Part shown: positions 10,790 to 23,072 of the stretch, in pieces | How positions within the stretch are numbered: the stretch's first letter is position 1 | Layout of the letters: each line of letters starts with the position of its first letter | Assembly: GCA_000750105.3 (NCBI GenBank) | Contig: JPHH03000068.1 | Span: 62,001-126,000, forward strand | Length of the DNA stretch: 64,000 bases | DNA from: Tolypocladium sp. Sup5 PDA-1 | Taxonomy: Eukaryota > Ascomycota > Sordariomycetes > Hypocreales > Ophiocordycipitaceae | Direction of reading: 5' to 3' | Made by a program: the position numbers and the translations under genes | Notes under the pieces: model-generated | What the model was told of the DNA's origin: nothing | The model's input: only the letters and a program-made list of their open reading frames with translations | Databases searched by the model: none

Positions 10790-13700
10790 AGATGAGACCC
10801 GTAGGTCTTTATTCCTAACGGTAACTAAGGATAGGAATCTGAAAAAGGCCGAGACGCGTATCTTAGGGTCCGCGGAGCCTATTAATAGTCCTGCTTGGCA
10901 TAACTAGATCGGCAATCGCGCTAAATATACTCGAGAAGTAGCCTCGGGGCCCCTCTTATTATTATAGCGATTAAGAGAGGTGCCTAAGAGGACGCGAAGG
11001 AGATGGATAGACTAGCGAGTTCGGGTCCTACGACACGAAAGATTAGCTAATACGCTAAGCTCGTTTCGACGTATCGAGCTAAATAGTCCCGTGGATATAA
11101 GTTAATAGCTACCGAGGATATCGTTCTGGGACGAAACTAGCGCCGTCGAAAGGGCATTTAGTACCTCGCACTATCCGTCTAATAAAGCGGAGAGCGGCGG
11201 GGGCTCCTCGAACCCCTACGCTAGGCTATCTAGGTCTTAGCCGTCGGGGATATCGTTCCGGGATAGAACTAGCGACGTTGCAAAAGCCTTTAGTACTACG
11301 CAACGTCCGCTAAATCAAGTAGAGGATAGCGGAGAGCCGCCGAACCGCTATATTAGGCTATATAGGGGGTCGTTTTCTAATAGTAAGGCACGAAATAAAG
11401 GACTAGGCGATACAGTAAGCCTATTTCGGCGTATCGAGCCGAATAGCCTTATAGAGGTTAGTTAATAGCCGCCGAGGCTATCGTTCCCGCCGCGGAGGAT
11501 ATCGTTATAGGACGAAACGAGGGCCGTGGAGGAATCCTTTAGCATTATATAATCTCTACCGGCGGTGCCTATTAGTAGTAGGTCACGCGGTGGACTATTA
11601 TAAGCGCCCCTATCGTTTACGGTAACGAAGCGATTAGAAGGTATAGCGAGAAGCGCAAAGCGTAGGAGACCTCTAGGCGGTAGACGTTAGACGAGGACGA
11701 GCCCTAAGAGGCGGCTACGAGAGGTAACTTAGTATACTTCGTAACTTATCCGACTAAAGGAGATAGTATTAGGGGAGAGTAGCGAGCCTCTTGCGGGTAG
11801 GGCTACTAGTTAGGGTAGGCTCGTAGGAGACGTGTAAGCAGAGATACTAGCGACCTAAAGTAACTACGCGGTAATAAGGCTAAGGGGGCCTAACGACGAT
11901 ATAAGCTCCGCTAGGGCTGGGGCGTGGTCGGAAGTAGGGCTAATCCTAGCGCCTAGAAATATAAACGATATGCTTTTGCGACCTATTTAGCCTAGGGAGG
12001 AAATAGCTAGCCGGGGAGAGGTAGGATTAACTAGACTATAGATAGTACGCTAGTCCGGAGAGTATATCGTTAGAGGAGGCTAGCGTCCGGAGCTAGTCGG
12101 GATCTAGGAAGTAGTAAGGCCCACGTCGCGAAGAAAGTAGACACGCCGCCCTAACGAGAACTAGCCTCTAATAAAACGAGTTCGAACGAGTACCTGGAAA
12201 GTAAGGACGGCGGAAGAATAGGTGGATAATCTAGCTAGCGTTATACGGTATCTCGAGGATTAATATACTTTAAAGGAGAGACTATCTAACGAGTAGACGT
12301 AGTATATGCCGGTCCTATACGAGAGAAAGGTTTCGACGGTTCATGTATTTTATTAAGCCTTTTACGATACGAGCACGTTACCGATCCGGATATGCACTAT
12401 GTGCTACCGGAAGCGCACGGAGAAAGAGCTAGGGAGGATGCTATAGGATAAATAGGTGCCGATGCGTGCCCCTAGGCGTAGGCGCTCTCTATTCGCCTAT
12501 CCGAGGTGCTTTCCCGAGGGCGTGTCTGTCGTAGTCTATGGAGAGTATACGCGACACCTAGCTCGCGGTAGCCTATCTCCGGCGGCTTAACTTTATAGCC
12601 GGCTTAGCTATAAGTATATATTTCCCGAGGTACTTAAGGGCCTCTCGCTGGTTAAGGAGAAGCTAATCGCGCTGAACTCCTGCTATAGGCTCTTTACGCG
12701 CTATGCCGTCTTAAGTAGGCAGAGGCAGGCCGTTAGGTATCCGAAGCATGTTAAAGGCTACGTTATAGTGTTTCCGAATAATATATAGGAGCTAGTAACG
12801 AAAGTATTGCCGCACCCGCTTTTATAAGTTATAGACGAGATCTATATTTCGTAGTAAGGGCTAGAAAAACCGACGCTAACCGATCTTTCGGCGTTATTAT
12901 CGGTAAGATAGCGGGTCGTTAAGAGGGCGCTCGTTTAGCTAAAGGAGAATAACCCTTATTATACCGACGTTAAGATTAATAAGGCCGAAATAGATAGCTA
13001 GGGAGCACCGGTAGATAGCGTTCCGCCGGTCGTGTATAATCGCCTAGAGCGGTACGAGCCGTCCGCATAGGAGAAAACACGAACGGCGTATATAATGCCG
13101 GCCACGGAGCGTAGTATAGATAATAAAGGGCTAGTAAAGATCGAGGATATTCTAGCCTCGCTCGACGGCGGGTAGGATTCGGCGGAGGGAGAGGCCGAAT
13201 AGTAAGGGGTAGTCGGCGACGAAGGGGGATTATAGACTAAAAGTAGTGGTTCCGCCGACCCCGTGACGTAGGTAGTTAATAAGGTAATATCTTCCGGTAT
13301 ATTTGCGCTAGACGGCGCGCTAGACGTAGCGGACGCCGAAAAGTTTTGGTTTGCCTATTAGGCTATTGGTGGTAATGCTAGTGGCGGTCGCGTAGGCCCT
13401 AAAGCCACGGTGCTGACCTCGGGGGAAGGAGCGTTAGAGCAAGGGGAGGGTCGCGAAGCGTTTATCCGCGTCTCGCGGGGTAATAACTTCGCCGATTCCT
13501 CCGAGGTCGCGTTCTTCGCTAAGACATTCCCGACCTTATTCCCTTTCGGCGTTAGGGGCCTAAGATTAGCTAAAGAGGGTATACTCGAGGTAGCGGAGAC
13601 CACGGGTGCTGCTACTGCTTCGCATAGCAGGGCGCCTAAGGCCGAAGCGGCTACGGAAGCCCTTATAGCCTTAAGGAATCTAAATCTTCGCGTATAGGCC

Positions 13701-16700
13701 GATATCGTACTCTAGCGCTACGGCGGTCGATTCGCGACGCACTATATTTTCGCATTCCTAGTGTTTAATATAGGCGTGCGGTCGAGGAATCGCCGGGTTA
13801 GCATACTAAGCGTAACGAGGAAGAATTTCCGCAACGTTGAACGCATAGTACGGTTAATAATAGCCGAGAGGTTAGCAGCCGCAAGCATAGAGTTAGAGAG
13901 CTCGGGCAAAACTAGCGATAACGGTATTAAGGAGCTTCTTAGAAGCCTATCGCTATATAGATATCGGTAGCCTATATCGAGGGAGGTGCGTCTAAATATA
14001 TAGCGGAAGATTTAGTCGAATATTATTAGTCACGGCGTGCCGGCTATCTAGTTTACGTTAAACCTAAATGATATTACGAACCTGGTAAAGCTGTGGCTAG
14101 TAGCCTACCGTATACGCGATCCCGACGAGGCCGAGGCGTTTCTAGAAGGCCTCGGGAATATATATAAGCGAATACGGCTAGCTATTTTAGATCCGATAAG
14201 CTCGGCTATGTTCTTCTACCGGGAGATGACCCTATTCTTTAAAAAGTATATTAATATCGGAGAGGAATCGGTATTCGGATAGATTAGCTAATACTTTAGT
14301 GCCGTAGAGACTAACGAACGAGGGGCGCTCTATATCCACGGCCTACTCTAGTTATACGGTAATGCGTAGCTAGTATCGGTGCTCGCCGAAATTTATAAGG
14401 AGGACTAGACCGCGTACCAGGAGCGGATTATCCGCTACGTTAATAGCGTTTTTTCCGAGGTAATAGGGAGGGCGTAGTATCGGCTATATGCGATATCGTG
14501 CGCTAGCGAGAACGGGCTAATACGATACGTAGGACCTCGACGTAGAAGGGTTTTGCGCTATCTAGGCAGAGCGATTAGCGGTCTCGGATATCTCTTATAG
14601 GTTAGAGGACACGGAGCAATTCTCGTCGGTATTCGATAAAGAAGCGAACTTCTATGCCGGTGCGATATAAGTCTATACCTATAGCGCGACCTACGTTAAG
14701 TACTCTCTAGGTAGGCAAGGGCAAAAAGGCGGTCTATATCGATTTAACGCACCTTAGAAATTAGTCGAGAAGACTGCCTTTATGGACGAAGGGATCCTAA
14801 AGATTCGGAGGACGTACCCGCTAGTAAACCGATAGAATAAGGCTATAGCCGTGGGGCTACGGCATAACTACGATATTTCGTTCATAGCGACGCAGAAGAA
14901 GACTATAGCCCTAATCTACTACGTGACGAACTATTCGACTAAGGTCGAAGATCCGATATAGAAGCGGGCGGTAACTGCGGCGGAGCTCCTCCCTTCGATA
15001 AGGGGCGATACCGTAGCTAATAAAGGAGAAAGGATTGGGGAAGGCGGCGGGATAATCGAGCGCGCGAATAAAAATAGAATACGATAGTTCCTAATAAAGG
15101 TAGCAAATCGGGTGTTTACTAAGCGCCCGTTATCGCAGGTTGAAGTTATTGCTTACCTTCTAAGCTATCCGGCGGAATTTTCGAATAGTAGCGCCTAGGC
15201 ATACCTAAATATATCTCTGCTATACTAGCATATCTTTCGACGATAGCGGCACCTCCGAGACGCAAGTAGTGCAGTAGTCGCCGCTAATGCTGTGGACGAG
15301 TCGATCGTTATCGAGGAAGCTAGCTATAAGCTTGGCTATGTCGAGGCCTACTAGCACCGTGGCTAGCTCTTGCGAGATTTATGTTTATATAACTATATAT
15401 CGGTCGTTAGGTTAAAGCGGCGCGATAGCAGTAACGAGGAGCCGGCCGCTACCTAGGGTAAGGTGCCCTTTGAGAACGCGTAGCCGCTAGGGAAGGCCTA
15501 GATATAGGTGCTTAGATATCTAGGTAAGTAAGCGATAGTCTACCTTAACGGATACTTAAGTAAGGATTTTAGCAAGGCCGAGGGGGACGAGGTATATTAT
15601 AGAAGGTATATACTAGAGCGTTCCTCTGCTAGGGCATGCGCCGCGATGGACGATAGCTAATTGTCCCTTGACGTTGAAGGGTAGCTATATAGTATCTTGC
15701 GCTATTCGTGCCGTGGGAGGCGTTCTTATATAAAGAAGCGGGCGATATTAACGGTATCTAGAGGCGGGCACGGGAGGCGCTTCCTCCGAGAATATCCTGC
15801 CTCGTCGAGAACGTGTAGCTGCTTCGGCGATCCGCCGAGGATGTAAAACGCGACGCGAAGCAATAGGCGGTCTCGTCCGGAGATGGTGATCTAACGGTCG
15901 CTTATACGGAGGAGGGCGAGGCGGTCGAGGCGACTAGGGAAGCATACGAACCTAGTAAAATCGGGGACGCAACGCGGCTTATAGACGTCGTTCGGAACGC
16001 ACTAAGCCCTGACTAGGTGACTGCCGGGTCGGCGGAGCTAATGACAATGACCCAGCAGCTCTGCCGGTTCTAGCAATCGGCGCTTAGCTCGGTAGCCGAA
16101 CTCGAGGCCACCGTAGTATCCGAAAGGGGGTTTCGGCGGATAAGCCTACTAGGGCAGGCGTTCTCCGGCGCCGCGGTACTATCGCAGGACTAAGTAAAAG
16201 CTATTAAGTCGTAGTAGATAAGTGCCTTAAAAGGGAGGGAGAGGATGATTTAGGGCATATAAAGCGCGCCCGCTATCGCCGAGAGCGATCGCCGCGCCGC
16301 GCTATGCGACGTAATAAGTAGTTTCGGGGAGGACGACGTTGACGTGTTAGCGGCCGACCTCGACGAGATACAGGGCCACGCGGACGCAGAGATGTAGGTA
16401 TAGCTCGGCCCGTCGAGCTCCTTTCTCGTCGCGGGCAAAGAGTGGGCGAGGCGGTTAACGCTAAATAAGAGATAATCGATCGCCTTTCTAATACTCTACT
16501 AGTAGCTCGACCTAATACGTGGGGACGATAATGCCGATGCTAATTAGCTATGCTAATTCGTCGGGGGCGAAGGCGGGACCGGTAAGTCGCGCGTGATCGA
16601 AGCGCTGGTGGGGTTGTTCGCTGCGAGGGGTATATCGAATCGCCTCCTTATCACGGCTACGTCGGGGACTGCCGCGGCAAGGATCAACGGCATCACGATA

Positions 16701-16930
16701 TACTCGGCGTGCGGGTTCACCAAGGATAAGGGAGCCATGGCGCGAACGTATCGAGAGACATCGACGGGGCGCGCCTGCTAAAGTAGGCGGAGCGGTTCGT
16801 CCACGGCCAGTCTAGAATGGACTGGCAGGAAAAGGATGTCCTCGTCATCGACGAGGTGAGCATGCTCGGAGCACGGACGCTGCACGCAGTTAACGAGCAG
16901 CTCTGCCGGTTTCGCTTGCTGACCCGTACT
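10790..16930 (+). pseudogene. Helitron Rep/helicase protein, copy A (RIP-dead, 3'-truncated)
   Basis: Four zones can be followed through many TAG codons. (1) At about 11090-11560 three imperfect repeats read SF-x-DETSAVE-x-AF. (2) At about 12640-13010 is the domain found at the N-terminus of fungal Helitron proteins (EKLIALNSCY, YPKHVKGYVIVFPNN, TKVLPHPLL), DUF6570-like. (3) At about 13990-14400 is the Helitron Rep region (LNLNDITN, FFYREMTLFFKKYI, ERGALYIHGLL), where the first His of the expected HxH is Tyr, as a CAT-to-TAT change would give. (4) At 16440-16920 is a Pif1-type helicase with Walker A GGEGGTGKS and Walker B VLVIDEVSMLG. A one-base shift lies near 16755. The protein ends after LHAVNEQLCRF, before the later helicase motifs. 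Confidence 0.75.
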
Positions 16931-17482
16931 ACGCGACTGACTGCCTGAGGGCGATCAGGGTTGGAAAGATTTGGCTTCAGGTTGGAGCAGGCAGCTTCTT
17001 TATGCACTACGTGATAAAATATAATAGATTGCGCTATCTCCGTTGTCCTAAGGTGACTCGATTCCCTATTTGCGAGTAGTTGCTATTATGTTGAATAACT
17101 AGTGTCCGGGCCGAGCCAAATACAATCATGTGAAAGAAAAAGAAAAAATAGTTAAAGAAGCGCTGTTGCAAGAACGAGTCTTAGGTATTCAAGGCTAAAT
17201 ACTGGGTATGGCTTCAGGCTGCATAGGCAGCCCGTAGGCACGGCACTGTTGCCTATAGTGAGTTATATCTACGGCCTTAATAGCATAGCTATAAGGACGG
17301 CAGCTTTATGCTAGTATTAAATAGAATGTTAAGCATTCATTTGCCTATAGTTTTCTTTCCTATTGTATGATAATCGCCGGCGGAGGCTTACTCTAGATTA
17401 TGCCGGCTACGCCTATAATATTATCTCCTCGTCGTCATATTACTAGCATTAGTGGATGCTAGGCGCATAGCGGAAGGCTAAC
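16931..17482. other. Element edge and RIP-type AT-rich DNA
   Basis: Sequence to about 17010 is still free of obvious RIP; from there AT content and TAG/TAA density rise. No gene recognised and no convincing Helitron 3' hairpin plus CTRR end. Confidence 0.4.
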
Positions 17483-18330
17483 TTAGTAGCCACTGCTGCC
17501 CATGAGCCCACCAGATGAATTGAGCGTATTAAGTGCATGATCTAGAAGCTCTTGGGAGGTGCCGTAATCGGTGCTGCTGCCACTGGCCTCAGCGTGAGTC
17601 TCGGAGCCCTTAGGGATAGGGATCATGGCGCTCTTGGTCCATAGGTGGATGGCCTTCTTCTAATCGATGCCCTTAATGCAGCCCCCCTTGACGGAGACGA
17701 CGTTCTTGGCCTGCAGACAAGGCGAATTGAGTTAGCGATTGGTTTCGGGTTGGGAGCCGCAGGGGATAGTAGCTACGTGCGTTAGTGTGTCATGCTTCTG
17801 AGTGTATGTCATAGGCCTTACTAATATAACGTTTGTCCGGACGGGGTCGGTCGCCTGCGATTGCGGGTTTGACTATTGTCAACAGACCCGAAGCCGAAGG
17901 CAGACTCTGAAAGCCAAAGGGCAAGGTGAAGCCGAAGCAGAGCTGTTACGCCGAAGCCGGTTAAGCCGAGCTCCGGTTTGGCTATTGGAGGCAGCAATGT
18001 CACCGCTGCTGCCGTAGGAGCGTAGCAGCAGTAGCGGTATGATCGCATAGGGAATGGCAGGGAAGAGGACGGGAAAATACTCACGCGTAGTAGCTAAGTA
18101 GGTCGCTGTCTGGTAGCTCGAGGCGCGCGAAGATGGCCGACGTGCCGAACGCGGAGCTCGTCTAACGACGGCACTCGGTATAGTGGTAGATGTAGAGGGC
18201 GAGGGGCTTGGGCAGGGGGGTCTTGAAGGAGACGGAGCCGCACTAGCACCGCGCTTCTATGGTGGGCGACGGGTCGGGGAGGATTGCGCTGTCGATAGTG
18301 TGAGAGCTTATAAGTGGCGATAGCGAAGGT
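17483..18330 (-). pseudogene. GFA/CENP-V family protein, RIP-inactivated
   Basis: The upstream exon (about 18330-18072) reads IEARC-stop-CGSVSFKTPLPKPLA... then YHYTECRR-stop-TSSAFGTSAIF, matching the zinc-binding CxCG and HCxxCRR pattern of glutathione-dependent formaldehyde-activating (GFA) domain proteins once two TAG codons are read as CAG and Tyr codons as Cys. It ends at a GTGAGT donor. The C-terminal exon (17699-17483) reads VVSVKGGCIKGID-stop-KKAIHLWTKSAMIPIP, where TAG stands for the family Trp (TGG). All disabling changes are C-to-T or G-to-A, so RIP killed it. The central zinc site (CxxC) is not legible. Such proteins act on small thiol adducts; here the gene is dead. Confidence 0.65.
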
Positions 18331-20145
18331 CGTTGTTGAAGCTGCAAGCACTAAGATGCAATTGGACTAGTCTCGATAGTCAATTACGAGGAAATATAGA
18401 AACTGCCTCGTCGATAAGCAGCTATGAATGACGCTCCGCACGGCGCACCCTGACAACTCCGATAGCGATCGCCTTGGGGTGCGGGAGTCACGATGGGAAG
18501 CCGTAGAGGCTGGCTCCGCTGGCATATATTATATACTGGAAAGCGTGAAGTCGTACTAAAGATGGCCGCACCCGATAGATCCGAACACCGCCGTGGCGTT
18601 GGGTTGTGCGGTCAGATCTAGCAGCACTTTCGGCACTAGGCTGGCCATGCTCGACCCGCGTAGCTGTGTCCTTCCGGGAGGCGGCTTGCCCGATCCCCAG
18701 TTGGGGTCTAACGGTGTGATTCGACGGGCCGCCCTGGAGTGAGTGAGAGTGACCGAGAATCCCTCCAAGCGTTGGGTCGAAACTACCAGGCGTCGTTTGC
18801 CCGTCCCTTGTTTTGTAGTATCTAGGTTGTAATTAAAGGCTGGCGCGATTTGTAGCGCGTGACCAGATGACCCCTTTTAGTCCTTTTTGTCCCTTCGAGG
18901 TGCGACTGGACGCTCTCTCGCGTGCTAGTCCTTTCGTCGGGCTTTATTTCCTAATATTCTCCGTCTTATAGTTGCAATTGCGTCTCGACCGGACCAAATG
19001 ATCTAGATGCCCGCTGGGCGAAAGCCCTTGTTGGGTGTGGCCTATTTAGTATGAGTCGATAACGGATGAACGATAATGGTGGGTTGGGCGGATGGTAGGT
19101 GCGTTCTTATCCGCCTTGCAGGCTGTGCTCGTACTTATATCCTCGGATGGCTTTAGTTCGAGGGTATGTAATAACCCCCTGACTAATAGTCTTATGAGTG
19201 GAGAGAACTAGGGGCCCGTGAAATAGACGAACGCTGTCTCATAAGCCTTGTTGTCGTTGGTAGGGCATATACTGTATTGCTCGAGCTTAATATCGTAGTG
19301 TCTAGGGACGGTCGATACTCCGGATAGGAAGATAGCTGACTACGTGGGTTGCTTATCGCCGTATTGTTCGTAGCTGAGGTGAATACTTATGTATATAATA
19401 TATATCGGATTACTGTATAAGTCTAGCTATCCGTGGATATAATAGTAGCCGGAGTCTTTACGGAGCGCCGAATAACCTGTGAGCTAAGGGTGGCTTGCAT
19501 TAGGCTCCTATTAGTCTGTGCTAGCAATACGTTTGGGCTTCTAGCTATCCCCGTCGCCCCTATATTTATAGGTATAGGGCTAATAAGGTGATTGCTTAAT
19601 ATAACTAATTAGCATGCGTACTGTGCAGCGATAAGGCAAGTGGAAATTCTTGGTAGTTATCCTACCCCCCTTTTAAGGAACCGCCGATAACTGCTGTCTA
19701 TATTAGGCAGCTCGAGAGCTATCATAGCTATTCACCGTCTTAATACGGAACTAATCCCTTATTAAACGGATATTAACTAGGGTTTGTATTATCACGTTTA
19801 CTAGTCTCTTAGTTAGAGTTCAAGAGTCTTTTATTGCCTAAATCACAGGGGACCTTCTGCCCGGTCGTTACTAGGGCTAATAATCAAGCTCGAACTTAAT
19901 AATTCTTAATTAAGTTTGACTTCTCGTTAAGTTAAGTTCTTAAGTTAAGTTTTATAGTTATCGTTAATTAATTAAGTTAAAAGAGTGTTAAGTCGTTAAG
20001 TACTTGACGTTAATAATTACGAGGAGATAACTACCCTAGATCGCTAACTAATTAGCTAATTACATTGCTTAGAATCGACGCAATTCGCCTATTAAATATT
20101 GTGGGGCCTTCGTGTTAGTAAATGAAACGTAAATAGCTTAGCGTA
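18331..20145. other. RIP-mutated, ORF-poor AT-rich tract
   Basis: Frequent TAG/TAA in all frames, and a very AT-rich stretch at 19890-20050 built of TTAAGTTAAG-like words. No coding remnant could be recognised. At about 20145 composition returns abruptly to GC-rich. Confidence 0.55.
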
Positions 20146-20692
20146 TTGGCTATACTGGGGTGTCCCCCCCCAGGCGAAATAGAACCCTGGTCCGAGGCGG
20201 TCGTCTCTGCTATCCTGCCCGTTCGGACTGGGTTGACGGAGCTAAAGTCGGCGTGGGGAGATCTGCGGGCGCCGGAGATCTCTAGCCAGCTGGGGTTGCC
20301 GCCGCCCAGTCTAAATAATACATTTCCATGGCTATCATGAGGATGATGAGGATGATGAGGAGGCTATGCGAAATATGCCGGGCATCTAGACGCATTCGCC
20401 TCGGATTTCCAACGGTGGCTCTTATGCCTTGATCACACTCTTATGGGGATCTGTTCGTCGCATCGACTCTAGCCTGATTATTCCATTCATTAATTAATCA
20501 ACTCTCTGTCCCACCTTCCACTTATTTAGCGTCGAAAGAGTAGACTCTGTATGGGGATGGGATGGACTAAGTGATCTTCGCCGAAGCTGAAGGTCACTTC
20601 AGTGGGCTCGGGAAGGTGCGGAGACTTAGATTATCACTGCCTATCGTCGTTGCTCATCATTTCAGATGTCAGGATGTCATCGCCTAGATGCA
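20146..20692. other. Intergenic, GATGAG microsatellite
   Basis: No supported gene. A short GAGGATGAT tandem repeat lies at 20337-20362. Confidence 0.5.
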
Positions 20693-20983
20693 TCATGCGC
20701 GGATCGATAGGCCCAAATAGATACCTGTGATGACAATGGCCCTCGGGGCAATGGTCCTCACATAACCAGGTTGCTCTGTATCGGGCCGCCCAACACCGCC
20801 GAATAGCGTCTCGCTGCGAAGCCTGCCCAGAATGCTAGAGACAGCGGACTCTTCGCAACGTTTGCACCATCCGTCAACGAAATAGACGGACTCGATATCC
20901 GCATTAATATCCGCGTCGTCCGCGTCGTAGTGGAGGCAGATGTGGAAGCAGACGGCGGCCACCAGGTAAACAGTATGGCGCAT
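20693..20983 (-). CDS. Small secreted protein candidate (96 aa)
   Basis: A 96-codon frame starts at 20983 in a good fungal start context (CATCACCATG) after a C/A-rich leader. The N-terminus is hydrophobic with a short positive start (MRHTVYLVAAVCFHICL), signal-peptide-like, followed by an acidic stretch (DADDADINADIES) and a WCKRCEE pair of Cys. No family recognised. Small secreted proteins are common in fungal accessory regions, but a chance ORF remains possible. Confidence 0.35.
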   Translation of the reverse strand: MRHTVYLVAAVCFHICLHYDADDADINADIESVYFVDGWCKRCEESAVSSILGRLRSETLFGGVGRPDTEQPGYVRTIAPRAIVITGIYLGLSIRA

Positions 20984-21859
20984 GGTGATGTATTGAGTAC
21001 TGGCGGAAGACTTTGGAGTATTGCACGGCTGGTATTGATTGGTAAGTTCATTGCAAGGCTGTCGAATGTCCAGGGAGTATAAGGTAATGCATCCTATTTG
21101 AACCAGTCTATCGGGAAAGTAACTCCGCGCTTACTCCCATACTGTCCACTCTGACCAGCACCGCGGATGACCAGGCAGCACAAGGTAACGAGTTCTATTT
21201 TGAGAAGAGAAAAGGGAGGTAGGTGGGCATGATGAGGCTACCAATCGTTGGTAGGGGTTGTAGTGTTGCTCCAACACCTGCACGTCTTCCCTAGCCGTGA
21301 CAAAGGGCGGGTTGCCCAGGTGGACATCAATGAAAGCACCTGCGCCTGCTCGCCTTACGCGGCCGGTGGCGGCGCACGGGTCGGACATCCGACGGACCTC
21401 GCATTGACATGCTTCTTGTTGTAACTCGCCCCCTATTCTCAGGTCGGACGACCAACAGCCAAACATTTTGATACTGGCTCTAGATTGCGGCGCGACGGGG
21501 TTGCTGAGGGATGGGACGGTAAGGCTGCACGGTATCGACTTAGTCAGATTACACTAATTCCGAGAGTAACACCTCATCCTCGATACAGTCTCCATCCCTG
21601 GCTGCGAATCCTTTTCGATGTGGGAAGCGATGTGGCGCAAAACTGGTGAGAAAGCCTGGCTTTGCCGGTCTGACCGTGGCCTCGCCTGCAGCCTGTGAAA
21701 TATCGCGGCGGATTAGCTAGGATGTAAGTCTGTCCGCAGAGTCTCCGAGCGTGAAGCTTTCACGACCTTGATGAGCTCGTCTTGCGATGCGGAAAATTAC
21801 AATACAATATGGGGCCCCGTGATAGTGCGTAATACAATATGCACCACTTGGCAATACAA
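20984..21859. other. Intergenic with a degenerate dispersed-repeat copy
   Basis: No supported gene. It contains the diverged third copy of the 79-bp repeat (21192-21262, listed separately). Confidence 0.5.
21192..21262 (+). repeat. 79-bp dispersed repeat, diverged copy 3
   Basis: Aligns with 40380-40458: for example GGTAGGGGTTGTAGTGTTG here against GGCAGGGGTTGCAATGTTG there. Most differences are transitions, as expected after RIP. The similarity to the 40 kb copy continues past the repeat into CCAACACCTGC, which the 45 kb copy lacks. Confidence 0.6.
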
Positions 21860-22540
21860 TAATATTGTGGACGTTCCATATTGCCAATATACGTATTGCT
21901 TATATTATTAGCAACACTGATCAGGACACGAGTCGAGGGCGGTAGCCGTACGAGCGATGACAATGGGTCGCGATCGACTCGCTTATACATCTCGGCCCAT
22001 CCAATCCTATCTATCCATAGACTCCGCTCCGCAAAGGTAACTTCGGGCAGGCCTGGATCGATCCGCCTCGCATCTGCCACCACAAATCGGCTATCGCTAC
22101 GCTCTTTGGGAATAGTCGCTTCGCGGTAGCTTTCTTGGTCTTCGATGCCGTCTGTGACTGGCCGATCTAGACGACCATGTTGCGAGATGATAGTCGTCGC
22201 TAAGGTGGCGCTTTATCGATGGAAGATGAATCGTCCGGTAGTGGCATTGGGAGCAGGCAAACCCTTTGTAGACCTGGAACATGTCGTGCTCGGGGGAACC
22301 GTCAGCGCGAGGAGGCGTCTCGTCCGCATTGCAGAGGTGGAGAGTTCGGATAAGTTGCGTTAGATCTTGTCTTGCCGCCGCTGGCGTGCCGTGCTTATCA
22401 TGTAAATGCGTTGGTACGCGCCAGCCATTCACGCAGAGTGCATGGCGGCAGTCGTCCCGGGAACAGACAAGGACGAGCGAGTTAGGATCGACCCATAAAT
22501 GAAGCTGGGCCAGAGTATCTGTTTGCGATGCTGCCATCAT
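21860..22540 (-). pseudogene. OrsD-like (DUF3505-type) C2H2 protein fragment, frameshifted
   Basis: The 147-codon frame starting at 22540 opens with a short N-terminus, then a first Cys/His unit (LVLVCSRDDCRHALCVNGW... HLHDKHG) and a second one (FACSQCHYRTIHLPSIKRHL). This two-finger layout fits fungal OrsD-like proteins. After a frameshift near 22100 the neighbouring frame continues with WIDRIGWAEMYKRVDRDPL, resembling the W-x-RTGW-x-x-L segment that follows in that family. The rest of the protein is missing. The identity is inferred from the layout, not from a search. Confidence 0.45.
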
Positions 22541-23072
22541 GAAGTCTAGAGGCAGGCGGTTTATCTTAACCTTTCTGCCCGTCGATGATGGGAGACAGCT
22601 CTAACAAAGGCGCGAATATTATAAATAGAAAAGACATGATAAAGTATGGCTATGGTGAGGCAGGTTCGTCGCCCTTGACTAGGTGATCAAAACGCGTAAA
22701 TTGCCTGCCTCGTTTGACGCGTCTTCAGGGGCCTCTGAGACATGGCTAAGGGAATGACAGCTGACCGCGGAGACACGGGCCTAAGCCGAACTCTAGTCGG
22801 CTCATCTATAGATCTACAGTACCCCTTGTCGGGGTCTTACCTTATGGAGCGGTGCACGGACGAGAAGTGTGCGTTGTCAGAAAACACGAGACACCCTTTG
22901 TACAGTAGGAGAGAGGAAGGCTTCAATTGATCAAGAATTGGGACTCTAATGTTGTATTTGACCCCTGAATTGGAACCGCATAACGCCACACTATCGGCTT
23001 GAATCTCATCACTGTCGACGTGCTGATGAAAAGGTTCTCTTACTATCATGATCTTATAGAAACTATTCCTCT
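22541..23072. other. No supported gene
   Basis: Only short ORFs without recognisable features. Confidence 0.5.

Larger units (their letters stand above)
5862..16930 (+). mobile_element. Helitron copy A, RIP-degraded, with cargo genes
   Basis: The left edge of homology with copy B is sharp: both begin AGAAGCTTAAGCC (5862 here, 52791 in B). From there to about 13578 the two copies align throughout apart from small indels, the 124-bp inversion and a B-only insertion. Copy A continues alone to about 16930 through the Rep and helicase domains and ends mid-helicase. Differences from B are mostly C-to-T at CpA and G-to-A at TpG, the RIP signature, and long ORFs have been erased from 5.9 to 16.5 kb. 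The gene order is RING-like (minus), MYND (plus), unknown 466-residue gene (minus), Helitron protein (plus). The terminal hairpin and CTRR end expected of Helitrons were not found because the 3' end is missing. Confidence 0.85.

Noticed and set aside
5862..16930. Possible bacterial or CRISPR-type arrays in the ORF-free stretch
   Set aside because: There are no regularly spaced repeats; the stretch aligns with copy B and is RIP-mutated Helitron.
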